Origin: Bog-950 sp964423405
Lineage (GTDB): Bacteria > Bacteroidota > Bacteroidia > Chitinophagales > LD1
Direction of reading: 5' to 3'
Assembly: GCA_964423405.1 (NCBI GenBank)
Contig: CAYREY010000006.1
Coordinates: 39,981-103,980, forward strand
DNA length: 64,000 nt
In this document: one piece after another, positions 32,152 through 41,942 of the stretch
Position numbering within the stretch: the first letter of the stretch is position 1
How the letters are laid out: every line of letters begins with the position of its first letter
Program-made: the position numbers and the translations under genes
Notes under the pieces: model-generated
Database searches by the model: none
What the model saw: the letters and a program-made list of their open reading frames with translations, nothing else
What the model was told of the DNA's origin: nothing

Positions 32152-34140
32152 TTATTTAGGCTCAAACAATAAAACTATTTTGTTGAAATCGGCCGAAGCG
32201 TTGATGACAGCCTTAAAAGGCTCATATTCTTCTACCGGCAGTGAAAATGCTTTATAGTATTCCTCTACATACACCGTTACATCGTCGCCTTTTATTTCGT
32301 ACCACGAGCGGAAGGCCATATCGCGGTTGCCTTTTTTGTCTTTATGGAAAATATCCATGTTCAGTTTATCGGCGTTGCTTAGTTTATAGCCCTGTGGGAT
32401 TTTGAAAGTAATAACACGCATATAGTTTTTGCCGTAGTTCATATCTATAGGCTGTTTGCGCGCTTCTTCCTGGTACATTTGTTCCTGCGGCCCTATCAGC
32501 TCGCCCACTTTAAAAATGTATTTACCGCCAGCTTTATCTACATACTTGCTGGTAGTAAAAGAGGCGCTTACCACGTATGGTTTTTTAGCAAAGTACTCAG
32601 CGCCTTCATTTTCTACTTTAAAGTCTTTCAACTCAGCATTATCCGAAAAGTTTTCCATCAGGCTACGGCGTAGCTTGTCTTTATCTTTTTCTTCTTTAAT
32701 GTAGTCGGCAAGGCACTGAAACGTAGCCGCCTCGTGGCCCGAATTGGTAATGCGGTATGTATAGGTAATGTCTTCCAGACCTTTGGTTAGGTCGGCATGT
32801 ATTATCAGGCTGTCGGTGTTCTCCAGGTAGCTATCCGGTTCAATAAACTTAACACTACCCAGGCCGGCTGTCAGGTTGCCCAGCGATGTTTTTTTAATCA
32901 TCAACCCGTAGCCATTGCGGTACTGGTAAGGCATTAAGCCATAGCGGTACAGAGGGAACTCTGGCGCCAGGTATTTATTGTAATCTGGAAAGTACAGGAA
33001 GTATTTATCGAGATAGTTGAGCGATTCGAAGTCTTTTTCAAATGTAGTTTCGTAATGGTTGCAGGTTACCAGTATTTCGTGCTTTATGTTTAGCTGGTTA
33101 AATGCTGCTACATACAGGCGGGTAAGACTACCGGCATCCGTTACGCTTTTCTGTATAATCTCATCAATGTTTAATGCATTGTTAGGTAAGTCTTCGTTGC
33201 TGAAAACTGTTTTTTTGAGGTAGTCTTCCAGCTTGCGGATTTTGTCTTCATCGTTTTTGGCATAGTCTAGCTGAGCGTTCTTAAATATCTTTTCAAGTGC
33301 TTTTTTCTCAGGTTTAGAAAGCTCGCGGTTTAGGCGCTGAAAAATATTATCAGAAATTTTATCGTAGCTGTTGATGTTATAACTACCCGAGCGCGCACTG
33401 CCGGTTAATTTGTAGCCAACCTTTTGCAGGTGTGCTACACGCAGGGCATATTTTTCTTCTTTTAAAGGTGGTATGTACTGAACTGTAGCTTTCAGGCATA
33501 CCAAACCATCTTCGCTGTAAGTAGAGTCTTTTTCCAGTTTAGGGAAACCGTTATAAGAGCGGGTGTCGAAAATAAGCCACTTGGGGTAGATGAGTTCGAA
33601 CGTGCAGTTATGTGTAGGATACTCTGATTGTACCCTGTACATACGTCCCGAAAACTCACTGGGCATTTTTAGTACCACTATCTGCTCTATAACACTGCCG
33701 TTTTCCAGCCCGCGCACCGCCAGGTATTTGTATTTGCGCTCACTATCTTCATCAACTGCCTCTTTAATGTCGCTGTCGTTCATTAATACTATTTCGCCGG
33801 TAGGTTTAATTACCCGTACCTTTAATTTAAGCACCTGGCTGCGCAGGCCGGTGGGCAGGTAAATGCGGTTATTCCGTTCAATAGCCTGCGCACTGTTTAC
33901 AAACGTTTTTGTATGGTGCAGGTAATACTCATAAGCGCCCTCGTTATCAATAAATACTTCATACGAAATTTTTTCGAGCAAGGTACTCTCCGGAAAAGTA
34001 TCATTTTTTTCAGGCTTATAGGGCGATGGTTTTTCCTCCCAGGTATAATTCTGGTGAACGTATGTATTGCTTTGCGAGAAAGCGTTGAAACCGGTAATGA
34101 GTAACAGAAGCAGCGCCAGTGCGCTTTGTTTTTTTGCCAT
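32152..34140 (-). CDS. DUF3857 protein with inactive transglutaminase-like domain
   Basis: A 662-residue exported protein (signal peptide ending NAFS/Q near 23). An N-terminal DUF3857 beta domain (~40-260) leads to a transglutaminase-like middle (~290-420) and a C-terminal beta domain. In the active paralogue at 34162 the catalytic motif is GDCKG; here the aligned stretch reads VTDAGSLTR, with Ala at 336 in place of Cys, and the expected catalytic His region reads LDKYFLYFPD without His. The domain should therefore be enzymatically dead. The two paralogues are 21 nt or so apart and have the same architecture, so they may act as an active/inactive pair. The start ATG directly precedes the signal peptide. 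Confidence 0.82.
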   Translation of the reverse strand: MAKKQSALALLLLLITGFNAFSQSNTYVHQNYTWEEKPSPYKPEKNDTFPESTLLEKISYEVFIDNEGAYEYYLHHTKTFVNSAQAIERNNRIYLPTGLRSQVLKLKVRVIKPTGEIVLMNDSDIKEAVDEDSERKYKYLAVRGLENGSVIEQIVVLKMPSEFSGRMYRVQSEYPTHNCTFELIYPKWLIFDTRSYNGFPKLEKDSTYSEDGLVCLKATVQYIPPLKEEKYALRVAHLQKVGYKLTGSARSGSYNINSYDKISDNIFQRLNRELSKPEKKALEKIFKNAQLDYAKNDEDKIRKLEDYLKKTVFSNEDLPNNALNIDEIIQKSVTDAGSLTRLYVAAFNQLNIKHEILVTCNHYETTFEKDFESLNYLDKYFLYFPDYNKYLAPEFPLYRYGLMPYQYRNGYGLMIKKTSLGNLTAGLGSVKFIEPDSYLENTDSLIIHADLTKGLEDITYTYRITNSGHEAATFQCLADYIKEEKDKDKLRRSLMENFSDNAELKDFKVENEGAEYFAKKPYVVSASFTTSKYVDKAGGKYIFKVGELIGPQEQMYQEEARKQPIDMNYGKNYMRVITFKIPQGYKLSNADKLNMDIFHKDKKGNRDMAFRSWYEIKGDDVTVYVEEYYKAFSLPVEEYEPFKAVINASADFNKIVLLFEPK

Positions 34141-34161
34141 GTGTTTAGTGTTTTATAGTGT

Positions 34162-36087
34162 TTATCGGGTTTTAAGTGCTATACTTTCGGTGTAGTTCTT
34201 TTTAAGAGCATTAATAAAATCGTTCCAGGCTTTAAAATCTTTCTTCTTCAACATCAGGCTGTTTAGCTCAACATCGGTACGTAGTATAATGGTGTCGCCT
34301 TGTTTTTCGTACTTAATGCTGTAGCTGTATTCATCTTTGGTTTGCGAGTCGTTGGGCGGCAGGTACGATAGTTCGTAGCCGGCTGGTATTTTAAGCACTA
34401 CTATATTGGTAAGGTGACGTTTGTAGTCGTACTCAATATCGTTTTCGCGGTCTTTTTCTACATTGCTTTTGCCAAACGGTTTCTCCAGGTTCATGTTAAT
34501 AAAAATCTCGTTGCCACTACGTAGTACATAATCGCTTACGTTAAACTTATAGTTAATGGTAAATGGCCTGTCGCGGTCTTTCATGTCGCTTTCTTCGTAG
34601 CCCTCCAGTATAAACTTGTTATTGCCTTTCTGAAAATAGTTTTTCAGTACAGCAATGTTATCGGCATGGGTGTTATCATCCAGCATTTCCAGCATCTCAT
34701 TTCTTTCGTAGCCGGTGTAGTAACCCTGCCCTTTACCGGTAATTTTATAATCAGCAGTAATTTCAATCACACTGCTGTCTATTATAACGTTTTTAGAAGC
34801 CGGCAACACTGGTACAGTTGCTACTTCGTATTTATCGTGTGCCAGGTGTATGATAGCTTCTTTGCCCTGTATAAATGCGGTAGGGTAACCAAAAGGAGTG
34901 TTGCGGCTGGTGGCATCTAAAAACACATACTGCCCGTTTAGTTTAACTGCTGCAATCATGTGGTCGTCGCTGCCCGAGGTTGGATTGTCGTTATACTTAT
35001 AGGGCAGTTCGCGCGAACCAATCCAGGTTAGGTAGGAGGTAACGCCGGCATATTTTAGCATAGTAGTAATAATGCTCGACATGCCTTTGCAATCGCCATA
35101 ACGTGTTTCATACACATCTTTAGCTTCGGCGGGTATAAAGCCTGCATAGCCACTTTCGAATGCTATGTAACGGATGTTGTCTTTCACCCAGTAGAAGACG
35201 GTTTTGATTTTTTCTTCTTCGGTTTTAAGGTTGGTGGTAAGTGAATCTACCACCTTTTTAAGGGGTGTGTAGGTGTCTTTGTTTACGTCTTTAATCAGGT
35301 TGCTATAGTAGCTGTGCAGGTCATCGACCGACTCTATAATTTTTTGCTTTTTACCATTGGCATTATAGCTTTTTATATAATACACTATATGTGGCGAATA
35401 GTATAAGTGGCCGGGGCTGCCGGCTTCGCTTTCCAGTGGTTTAATATCGGCTGTGTGCCAGGTGTGTATGGCTTTGCCTTTTTCAATTTTTGTTTCGTAG
35501 TTAATGGTTACACTGTCGCCGTTAAATACCTTGTAGCCAATTTCCATATCGGCGGGGCATACAATTTTAAGGGTCGATTTTTCTACAGGCCAATACTCCT
35601 GAATTTGATAAGAGCTTAGCAGAAAAGGGTCTTTAATATCGTACTCTATAAACAACCTGCGTTTAGCACCTTTAACCAACGATGGGTAACTGAATTTTTT
35701 CTCTTTAATATCATCGTGAAATATAGAGCTGCCCAGGCGGTCTTTTTCTTTAAACTCCTCTACCTTAATTTCCTTATATCTTTTTTCGCCGGGGTATAGT
35801 GTAGATGCCTCTATGGCCGATAGTGATACGAGCGAAGAATAACTTACCCTGCCTTCATCGTACAGGGCGGCCCGGTCATCCAGCAGCATACTCTCCTTAT
35901 CTATTTTCATTTTAATATCCAGCTTGCCATCTACCTGGCTTATTACAATCTCTTCGGTAACATCGGTAAACAGGGCCGGCTGGTCGGGGTATTTTTGCTG
36001 TAGCCGGTATAAGTCGGCTTTGGGCTGTGCCACCAACATGTAGTGGCTGCCCAGTAAAACAAGTATTGCAAACAGTAGTTTATTCAT
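34162..36087 (-). CDS. DUF3857 protein with active-type transglutaminase-like domain
   Basis: A 641-residue exported protein counted from the ATG at 36087, where the signal peptide (MNKLLFAILVLLGSHYMLVA) begins; the frame is open for eight further codons upstream. It contains a DUF3857 domain (~30-240) and a transglutaminase-like cysteine-protease fold with a full triad: C333 in YGDCKGMSS, H376 in SDDHMIAAV and D391 in VFLDATSR. The family is widespread in Bacteroidota, and its members are thought to be periplasmic or outer-membrane-associated peptidases or transglutaminases, with substrates unknown. It is the third-last gene of the four-gene exported-protein operon. Confidence 0.87.
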   Translation of the reverse strand: MNKLLFAILVLLGSHYMLVAQPKADLYRLQQKYPDQPALFTDVTEEIVISQVDGKLDIKMKIDKESMLLDDRAALYDEGRVSYSSLVSLSAIEASTLYPGEKRYKEIKVEEFKEKDRLGSSIFHDDIKEKKFSYPSLVKGAKRRLFIEYDIKDPFLLSSYQIQEYWPVEKSTLKIVCPADMEIGYKVFNGDSVTINYETKIEKGKAIHTWHTADIKPLESEAGSPGHLYYSPHIVYYIKSYNANGKKQKIIESVDDLHSYYSNLIKDVNKDTYTPLKKVVDSLTTNLKTEEEKIKTVFYWVKDNIRYIAFESGYAGFIPAEAKDVYETRYGDCKGMSSIITTMLKYAGVTSYLTWIGSRELPYKYNDNPTSGSDDHMIAAVKLNGQYVFLDATSRNTPFGYPTAFIQGKEAIIHLAHDKYEVATVPVLPASKNVIIDSSVIEITADYKITGKGQGYYTGYERNEMLEMLDDNTHADNIAVLKNYFQKGNNKFILEGYEESDMKDRDRPFTINYKFNVSDYVLRSGNEIFINMNLEKPFGKSNVEKDRENDIEYDYKRHLTNIVVLKIPAGYELSYLPPNDSQTKDEYSYSIKYEKQGDTIILRTDVELNSLMLKKKDFKAWNDFINALKKNYTESIALKTR

Positions 36088-36129
36088 AGCACAGTTATAA
36101 GAAATAAGCAAAGCATACTATATAACGCG

Positions 36130-39100
36130 TTATAGTATTTTTTGTATCATTTTGTCGTTATAAAAAATGTAATGGGCAATCAGTTTACCATTACCGTCAT
36201 AGTATTTAACGGGGCCATGCAGGTTGTCGTGTTTATAGTTTAGTTCTGCTTTCAGGGTGCCGTTTTCATTATACAAAGTTGTAAGGCCGTTGTAGTCGTT
36301 AAACGTGTAGTTTTCTACCGAGCGCAGTTTGCCATTGCGGTACCAGGTTTTACGTTCACCTTCCAGATAATCGTCGGTATATTTAGAGTCGCGGCTGGGT
36401 GAGCCATCATCAAAAAACTCTTTATAAGCGCCGTTCATTTCGCCGTTTTTAAAGTTGATGATAAAGGCCGTTTTGCCGTTGGTATATTTAGCTTCTACAC
36501 TACCATTTGCCGGTGCTGTTGCTGTGTCGGGTTTGCCGCCTTTGCCATTTATATATACCACATGTGTAATTGTGCCATGCTGGTATATAGCAGTAAGCAC
36601 ATGCTCGCCATTAAAACCATAGTATTTGGTAGGGCCGTGCTGGCTACCTTCCCAATACATCATTTCTTCTTTTTTATTGCCGTTATAGTAATATAACCAG
36701 GCAAGGCTGTCTATATCACCATCTACATAAACAAATTTGCTGCGCATTTTACCAAACTGATCATAGTTTTCGTTCACCCCTTCCTGCGAGCCGTTACGGT
36801 AGTTACGTATCATATACGGGGTATTGTCGGCATTATACCATTTCCATTCGCCGTGCCTTTCATCGTTCAGAAAATTACCTTCTGATTCTAGTTTACCTGT
36901 AAGGTACACTTCTGGGCTGGCACCTTCCAGCGAGCCATTTATATACGTACGGGTAAGGTGCGGTTGCCCGGTAGGTAATGGTAAATCACATACTACCTTT
37001 TCTTTTTGTATGTCTATTTTCTTAACCTCTTTACCGGTAGTATCGAAAAATACAAAGCCTTTAAAATAACCTTTATCGTATTCTTCGCGCACACGTACAC
37101 GGCCTTCAGCATCGTATATGTAGCTGTTGCCGTTTTGTTTGTTGTTGTGTAGGGTATAGGTATGGTCTAATACGCCAAAGCTGGTNNNNNNNNNNNNNNN
37201 NNNNNNNNNNNNNNNNNNNNNNNNNNNNNNNNNNNNNNNNNNNNNNNNNNNNNNNNNNNNNNNNNNNNNNNNNNNNNNNNNNNNNGCATAGTAGCTTTTC
37301 ATTTCCTGGCGGCCTTTCAGTTTGGTTTCGTTTATAACGTTGCCTGCTTTATCTACAAACTTGTATTGCAGCAGGCGGCCATCCTTGTAGTCGGCTTCGT
37401 AATACATTTTGCCATCCATATCGAAATACTGCGATGTGCCCTGTTCGTTACCAGCATCGTTATAGTTGGTTATTTCTTCTACCATGCCGTTTTTCCAATA
37501 CGATTTCCATATACCGGTTGGCTTGCCATTTTTGTAGGTGCCTTCTTGTTTTACAGCGCCGTTGTTGTAGTAACGTATGTAAGGGCCGTTTTCTTTATCC
37601 TGTACGTATGTCTTTTTAAGTTCGATCTTTTTATCATCGTAGTAAGAAGTAAACAGGCCCTCTTTTAAATCATCTTTCAGGGTACCTTCTATATGTACAG
37701 CTCCGTTAGGGTGGTAGCGTTTGTACTGGCCGGTTAGTTTGTTGTTGGTATAATCGGATGTAAAGCGCAGTTGGCCATTGGGGTAGTAATCTTCGTATTT
37801 GCCCTGGTGCACACCTGCTTTAAAGTTATGTATCTCTTCCAACCCTCCATAGTAGGTAAATGCCTTTATCTCCTTATCCAGCTGGTCGGCTACAAAAGTG
37901 CCCTGCTCTTTCAGGTTGCCGTTGGTATAGTACACTTTGTACGCGCCGTTTTCTTTGCCGGTACTAAAGGTGGTTTCTTTTTTTAGTTTACCATTAGTGT
38001 GATAAAATTTCCAGTCGCCGGTTTGCTCGCCGTTGCCATCAAAGGCACCGGTTGACATTAAGCGGCCCGAGGTGTAAAAAAACTGCCATAAGCCGGTACG
38101 TTTCTCAGGTGTTTTGCCTTCGGCGGGTATGTAAGGCCCAAAGCCATATAGTTTACCGGTTTTATAGTAGTCGTGTGTTACTTCAGTTTCGCGGCCATTG
38201 ATATCTATTTTGCGGCGGCCGGTTGCGTTGGCGTAAGCTTTTTCCTGCCACTCGGCATAGCGCATTATAGCGCTTTTGTTTTTATTTACCAGTGGTTTTA
38301 TCTTTTCGTTATCGCTGCTGGATAGTATGTAGTAGCTGTAATCTTCAAAGTGTCCTTCTTTGTATAGCTGTGCAAAAAACGGTACGTAGAAATTTTCCCA
38401 AAAGCCTTTGCGGCCTTTATGGTCAACCAGGTAACTGAACAGGGCCTGGTTTTGCCGGTTTACCGGGTAGTCGGCTTTCGATTCGAGCTTATAGTTTTTG
38501 TTAAGCGCCAGTTGCTTACGTATCAGTTGTTCAATCTCACCAAAGTCTTCGCCATCGGCAGCCAGGTTTATACCTTTTGCTTTGCTGTTATCGTATTTGC
38601 GGGCTACCATTTTATCCAGCATTTGTAGCACGTTTAGTGCCCTTTCGGTAGTGGGCTCTGCCACCAGAAAACCATTGTAACAAAGCATAGCGCGGGTCAG
38701 GTCGCCTTCCTGCTCGGCAATGCTGCCCAGGCGAAAATGCGAGCTGGCATGGTACGGGCTTATGAGCAACACCTGTTTGTAGGTTTCAACGGCATCATCG
38801 TATTTACCCATTTTTTGCAGGGTTACTGCTTTGTTAAACAGTATCAGGTGGCTTTTAGGAAAAGCCTTGATACCTCTGTCGTACACTTCAATAGCTTTTA
38901 GCGAGTCGCCGCTATCGTCGTATGCCGAGCCGAGTGTGATATACAGGTTCTGGTCGTAATCGGAGCCGGTGGCCAGCACCTTTTCGCACATCTCTATTGT
39001 TTTGGGGTAGTCTTTTTTCTGGTAGTAGGTAAGCGCCTTTTCGGTAAGCGCCAGCAGGTAGTTGGTGTCGTTTTCGGGCACCTGGTTGTAGTACTTAATA

Positions 39101-39258
39101 GCTTCGTCGTAGTCTTCGTGGTCGTGGCGGTCTATACCACGGTTAATCAACTCGCCAGAGTTGACAATGCCGAATTTGGATTGTGCCTGTGTAAAATGTG
39201 TTACCAGCAACAGAAAAAGAAAGGGTGTAACAGCCTTTAGAAGGGTGTTTTTGTTCAT
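36130..39258 (-). CDS. Large exported TPR plus MORN/YwqK-repeat protein (contains a real gap)
   Basis: A protein of about 1040 or more residues. After a signal peptide (FLFLLLVTHFTQA) come five TPRs (~35-210), a linker (~210-330), and then about twenty MORN-like units of 20-25 residues of the type NGKLKKETTFSTGKENGAYKVYYT. This repeat is the one found in YwqK-type 'antitoxin' annotations, but here it is a long surface-type beta array. The 100-N gap at 37186-37285 cuts the repeat region and its flanks do not match, so some repeats are missing and the size is a minimum. It is the first gene of the operon, and its start is at 39258. The function is unknown; binding or scaffolding is the likely use. 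Confidence 0.8.
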   Translation of the reverse strand: MNKNTLLKAVTPFLFLLLVTHFTQAQSKFGIVNSGELINRGIDRHDHEDYDEAIKYYNQVPENDTNYLLALTEKALTYYQKKDYPKTIEMCEKVLATGSDYDQNLYITLGSAYDDSGDSLKAIEVYDRGIKAFPKSHLILFNKAVTLQKMGKYDDAVETYKQVLLISPYHASSHFRLGSIAEQEGDLTRAMLCYNGFLVAEPTTERALNVLQMLDKMVARKYDNSKAKGINLAADGEDFGEIEQLIRKQLALNKNYKLESKADYPVNRQNQALFSYLVDHKGRKGFWENFYVPFFAQLYKEGHFEDYSYYILSSSDNEKIKPLVNKNKSAIMRYAEWQEKAYANATGRRKIDINGRETEVTHDYYKTGKLYGFGPYIPAEGKTPEKRTGLWQFFYTSGRLMSTGAFDGNGEQTGDWKFYHTNGKLKKETTFSTGKENGAYKVYYTNGNLKEQGTFVADQLDKEIKAFTYYGGLEEIHNFKAGVHQGKYEDYYPNGQLRFTSDYTNNKLTGQYKRYHPNGAVHIEGTLKDDLKEGLFTSYYDDKKIELKKTYVQDKENGPYIRYYNNGAVKQEGTYKNGKPTGIWKSYWKNGMVEEITNYNDAGNEQGTSQYFDMDGKMYYEADYKDGRLLQYKFVDKAGNVINETKLKGRQEMKSYYXXXXXXXXXXXXXXXXXXXXXXXXXXXXXXXXXXTSFGVLDHTYTLHNNKQNGNSYIYDAEGRVRVREEYDKGYFKGFVFFDTTGKEVKKIDIQKEKVVCDLPLPTGQPHLTRTYINGSLEGASPEVYLTGKLESEGNFLNDERHGEWKWYNADNTPYMIRNYRNGSQEGVNENYDQFGKMRSKFVYVDGDIDSLAWLYYYNGNKKEEMMYWEGSQHGPTKYYGFNGEHVLTAIYQHGTITHVVYINGKGGKPDTATAPANGSVEAKYTNGKTAFIINFKNGEMNGAYKEFFDDGSPSRDSKYTDDYLEGERKTWYRNGKLRSVENYTFNDYNGLTTLYNENGTLKAELNYKHDNLHGPVKYYDGNGKLIAHYIFYNDKMIQKIL
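37186..37285. other. Assembly gap (100 N) inside the MORN repeat array
   Basis: The flanks are not duplicates. The gap falls in repetitive coding sequence, which explains the assembly break. It happens to keep the frame at 100 N plus flanks, but the true length is unknown. Confidence 0.8.
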
Positions 39259-39490
39259 AGGTTCGGGGTGTTTAGTGTTAAGTTGTTCGTATTCAGGGCT
39301 TATTTACATTGCCGTACGTGGCATAGCAGCGGGCCATAGATACCTTAGTTTCAAACGTAATAAAGAGTTACAATATTTCAATGCGGTGTTATTTGATTTT
39401 AACGGATGATTAGCTAAAACCTCTTATTTATGGATGATTTTGAGTGAAAATTGCACAAAAATGCGACTGCAAATAAAAATATGCGCCGGG
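39259..39490. other. Divergent upstream region of the exported-protein operon
   Basis: About 230 bases of spacer lie between the operon start and the tRNA promoter. They are AT-rich near 39360-39480. No ORF, hairpin or clear -7 box for the minus strand could be assigned by eye. Confidence 0.4.
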
Positions 39491-39492
39491 CG

Positions 39493-39522
39493 TTTATTTT
39501 TTCAATCCTTTTTCTACATTTG
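39493..39522 (+). promoter_or_regulatory. Bacteroidota promoter of the tRNA-Leu gene
   Basis: TACATTTG (39515-39522) is an exact -7 box, with TTT(A) at 39493-39496 about 19 bases earlier as a weak -33 element. The tRNA begins 36 bases after the box. Confidence 0.7.
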
Positions 39523-39558
39523 CGCTCCCTTTTCGAACAGGGGATGTTCATTGATGAC

Positions 39559-39640
39559 GCGGGCGTGGCGAAATTGGCAGACGCACTAGACTTAGGATCT
39601 AGCGCCGCAAGGCATGGGGGTTCAAGTCCCTCCGCCCGCA
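39559..39640 (+). tRNA. tRNA-Leu (anticodon TAG)
   Basis: The sequence folds as a class II tRNA. The acceptor stem GCGGGCG pairs with CGCCCGC, and a D arm with GGC follows. The anticodon stem CTAGA/TCTAG encloses the loop CTTAGGA with anticodon TAG. A long variable arm (GCCGCAAGGC) and a T arm with TTCAAGT complete it. The discriminator base is A and CCA is not encoded. It decodes CUA. No integrase or attachment-site repeat is seen beside it. Confidence 0.95.
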
Positions 39641-39726
39641 CACAGTTTTTGCGATAACGTGTTTATATGCTTTGTTTTTACGGGGCATGTAAACACGTTA
39701 ATACTTTAATACAATAACCATATCTC

Positions 39727-41094
39727 ATGACAATTACAGAAGAAAAAGTTGACAGCCTGGTAAAAAAGGTGCGCGTTAACCTTAAAAAAGAAGATTACGA
39801 GCCAAATGTTAAGAAACAGATTAAGAGCCTGGCCAAGCAGGTAGCTGTTAAGGGTTTCCGCCCGGGTATGGTGCCTGTTGACATGGTTAAGAAAATGTAT
39901 GGCAACAGCGTACTGGTTGATGAACTGAACAAAGTGCTGAACGATGAGGTGTACAAATACATTAACGATAACAAGATTGAAATAATTGCCAGCCCTATAC
40001 CGGCCAGCGACCAGAAACTGGATATTGATATCAACAGCCTGAGAGATATAGACTTTGCCTATGAAATGGCACTGGCACCGGCTTTCGACCTGAGCTTTGT
40101 AGATAATGCCAACTTTAATAAGTACCGCATTAAGGCCGAGGAGAAAATGCTGGATGAGGAAATTGAGCGCATACAAAAACGCTTTGCTACTTACGAATAC
40201 CCAGAGGTAGTTGACCACACTGATGTACTTACCTTTACTGTAGAAGAGCTGAACGCCGATGGTACTGTAAAAGAAGGTGGCATTAGCACAGTAACCACCC
40301 TTACACCAGACCTGCTGAAAGACGAAGCCAAAGCGAAAGTGCTGCCACTTAAAAAGCAGAACAGCTTTGAATACAACGCTTTTGATATAATGGACCGCGA
40401 CCGCGAAGCCATTGCCAAAAACGTGCTGAACATGAACGACCTGAGCAAACTTGCTGAAGTGGGCGATAAATTCCGCTTTACGCTTAACAACATTACCCGC
40501 TCGGTACCGGCTGTTATTAACGAAGAGTTTTTTGTAAAGGTTTACGGCGAAAACGGCCCTAAAACCATAGAGGAAATGCGCGCCAACATTAAGAGCGACC
40601 TGGAGTCGTACTTTGATGGCCAAACCGATAGCTACCTGGTAAACGATATTTACAAACTGATACTGGAGAAAGCTAATTTTGAGTTGCCCGACGAGTTTTT
40701 AAAACGCTGGATAGAGATAACCAACGAAAAACCGGTTACTGCCGAAGAGATAGAAAACGATTACCCTAATTTTGCAAAATCGCTGCGCTGGAGCCTGGTA
40801 CAACGTAAAGTTATCGCCGAGCAGGGTGTAGAGGTAAGCCAGGAAGAAGTAGCCAACCGCGTACGTGCCAACATGATACAGCAGCTATACGGCTACGGCT
40901 TAAAAAACATAGGAGAGGAGTGGGTAGAGCAGTTTGTACAAAAACAACTGGCCGATAAAAAGGTAGTATCGCAAACCCGCGAGCAACTGCTGGAAGATAA
41001 AGTACTTGACTTTATTAAAAGCAAAGCAAACCTGACCGATAAAGAGGTTTCCCTGGATGAATTTAAGGCGCTGATAGAGCAGCCTAACGCATAA
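39727..41094 (+). CDS. tig: Trigger factor
   Basis: A 455-residue ribosome-associated chaperone. The N-terminal ribosome-binding domain carries the KGFRPGMVPVDMVKKMYG motif, equivalent to the GFRxGKxP signature, at residues ~44-60. The central FKBP-type region is degenerate (VLTFTVEELNADGTV onward), as is common in Bacteroidota, and the C-terminal helical arms end with LDEFKALIEQPNA. It binds nascent chains leaving the ribosome. It is followed by clpP and clpX, the usual proteostasis order, but a terminator separates it from clpP. Confidence 0.93.
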   Translation: MTITEEKVDSLVKKVRVNLKKEDYEPNVKKQIKSLAKQVAVKGFRPGMVPVDMVKKMYGNSVLVDELNKVLNDEVYKYINDNKIEIIASPIPASDQKLDIDINSLRDIDFAYEMALAPAFDLSFVDNANFNKYRIKAEEKMLDEEIERIQKRFATYEYPEVVDHTDVLTFTVEELNADGTVKEGGISTVTTLTPDLLKDEAKAKVLPLKKQNSFEYNAFDIMDRDREAIAKNVLNMNDLSKLAEVGDKFRFTLNNITRSVPAVINEEFFVKVYGENGPKTIEEMRANIKSDLESYFDGQTDSYLVNDIYKLILEKANFELPDEFLKRWIEITNEKPVTAEEIENDYPNFAKSLRWSLVQRKVIAEQGVEVSQEEVANRVRANMIQQLYGYGLKNIGEEWVEQFVQKQLADKKVVSQTREQLLEDKVLDFIKSKANLTDKEVSLDEFKALIEQPNA

Positions 41095-41147
41095 CAGGCT
41101 GTGGGTTTTACTAAACCCGCAGAATTTAAAACTGTCCTAAAAAATAT

Positions 41148-41189
41148 AAACCGGCTTTCTTCGTCAACAAAAGACGTGAAAGCCGGTTT
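41148..41189 (+). terminator. Terminator between tig and clpP
   Basis: AAACCGGCTTTC pairs with GAAAGCCGGTTT (12 bp), and the loop contains a further CGTC/GACG pairing. A run of eight T follows. A small hairpin GGGTTT-TACT-AAACCC lies just upstream at 41103-41118. Confidence 0.92.
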
Positions 41190-41237
41190 GTTTTTTTCGG
41201 AAAACAAACCCATTATTACAACAGAAATAAAGAAACC

Positions 41238-41942
41238 ATGACCATTAAAGAAGCTCAGGATTTTAAAAACTACGCTGTAAAGCACCATGGCTTAAGCAGC
41301 ATGCACTTAGAGAACTACACCCAAAAAGTATATAGCGCGGGCGGTGTACAAAACCTTACGCGTACTGTAATAGAGGAGCGCCAGATGCCCTTCCGCGAGG
41401 TAGATGTGTTTAGCCGCCTGATGATGGACCGTATTATATTTTTAGGTACCCCTATAGATGATTATATAGCTGCCATTATACAGGCGCAGTTGCTGTTTTT
41501 AGAGAGTAGCGACAGCCGTAGTGATGTGCAGATATACATACATAGCCCTGGTGGCGAGGTGTACAGCGGTATGGGTATATACGATACCATGCAGTATGTA
41601 AACATGGATGTAGCTACTATATGCACCGGCATGGCCGCCAGCATGGCCGCAGTACTGTTATGTGCCGGCGAAAAAGGCAAACGTACAGCCCTTAAGCATG
41701 CCCGTGTAATGATTCACCAGCCACTGGGTGGTATTGGTGGCAAAGCCAGCGAAATTGAAATATCGGTAAACGAAATACGCAAGATAAAAGACGAGCTGTA
41801 CCAGATTATATCGGAGCACAGCGGTAAGCCAATAGAACAGGTTGCCAAAGACAGCGACCGCGACTACTGGATGCGTGCCCAGGAAGCCAAAGAATACGGC
41901 ATGATTGACGAGGTGCTGATACGTACCCCTAAGAAAGATTAG
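41238..41942 (+). CDS. clpP: ATP-dependent Clp protease proteolytic subunit
   Basis: A 234-residue serine protease. The catalytic Ser is S135 in GMAASMAAVLL and the His is H160 in MIHQPLGG; the Asp lies in the following helix region. Substrate-strand motifs PGGEVYSGMGIYDTMQY and the start VIEERQMPFREVDVFSRLMMDRIIFLGTPIDD are typical. The N-terminal extension of about 45 residues before VIEERQ is longer than in E. coli and is probably a propeptide or Bacteroidota extension. It forms the tetradecameric chamber that works with ClpX, encoded next. Confidence 0.95.
   Translation: MTIKEAQDFKNYAVKHHGLSSMHLENYTQKVYSAGGVQNLTRTVIEERQMPFREVDVFSRLMMDRIIFLGTPIDDYIAAIIQAQLLFLESSDSRSDVQIYIHSPGGEVYSGMGIYDTMQYVNMDVATICTGMAASMAAVLLCAGEKGKRTALKHARVMIHQPLGGIGGKASEIEISVNEIRKIKDELYQIISEHSGKPIEQVAKDSDRDYWMRAQEAKEYGMIDEVLIRTPKKD

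Noticed and set aside
39559..39720. Possible integration site at tRNA-Leu
   Set aside because: No integrase, no copy of the tRNA 3' end and no base-composition change follows; tig comes next.
39706..40623. Long open frame on the minus strand (305 codons)
   Set aside because: It is antisense to tig, has an odd composition and no recognisable motifs, and tig is clearly real.
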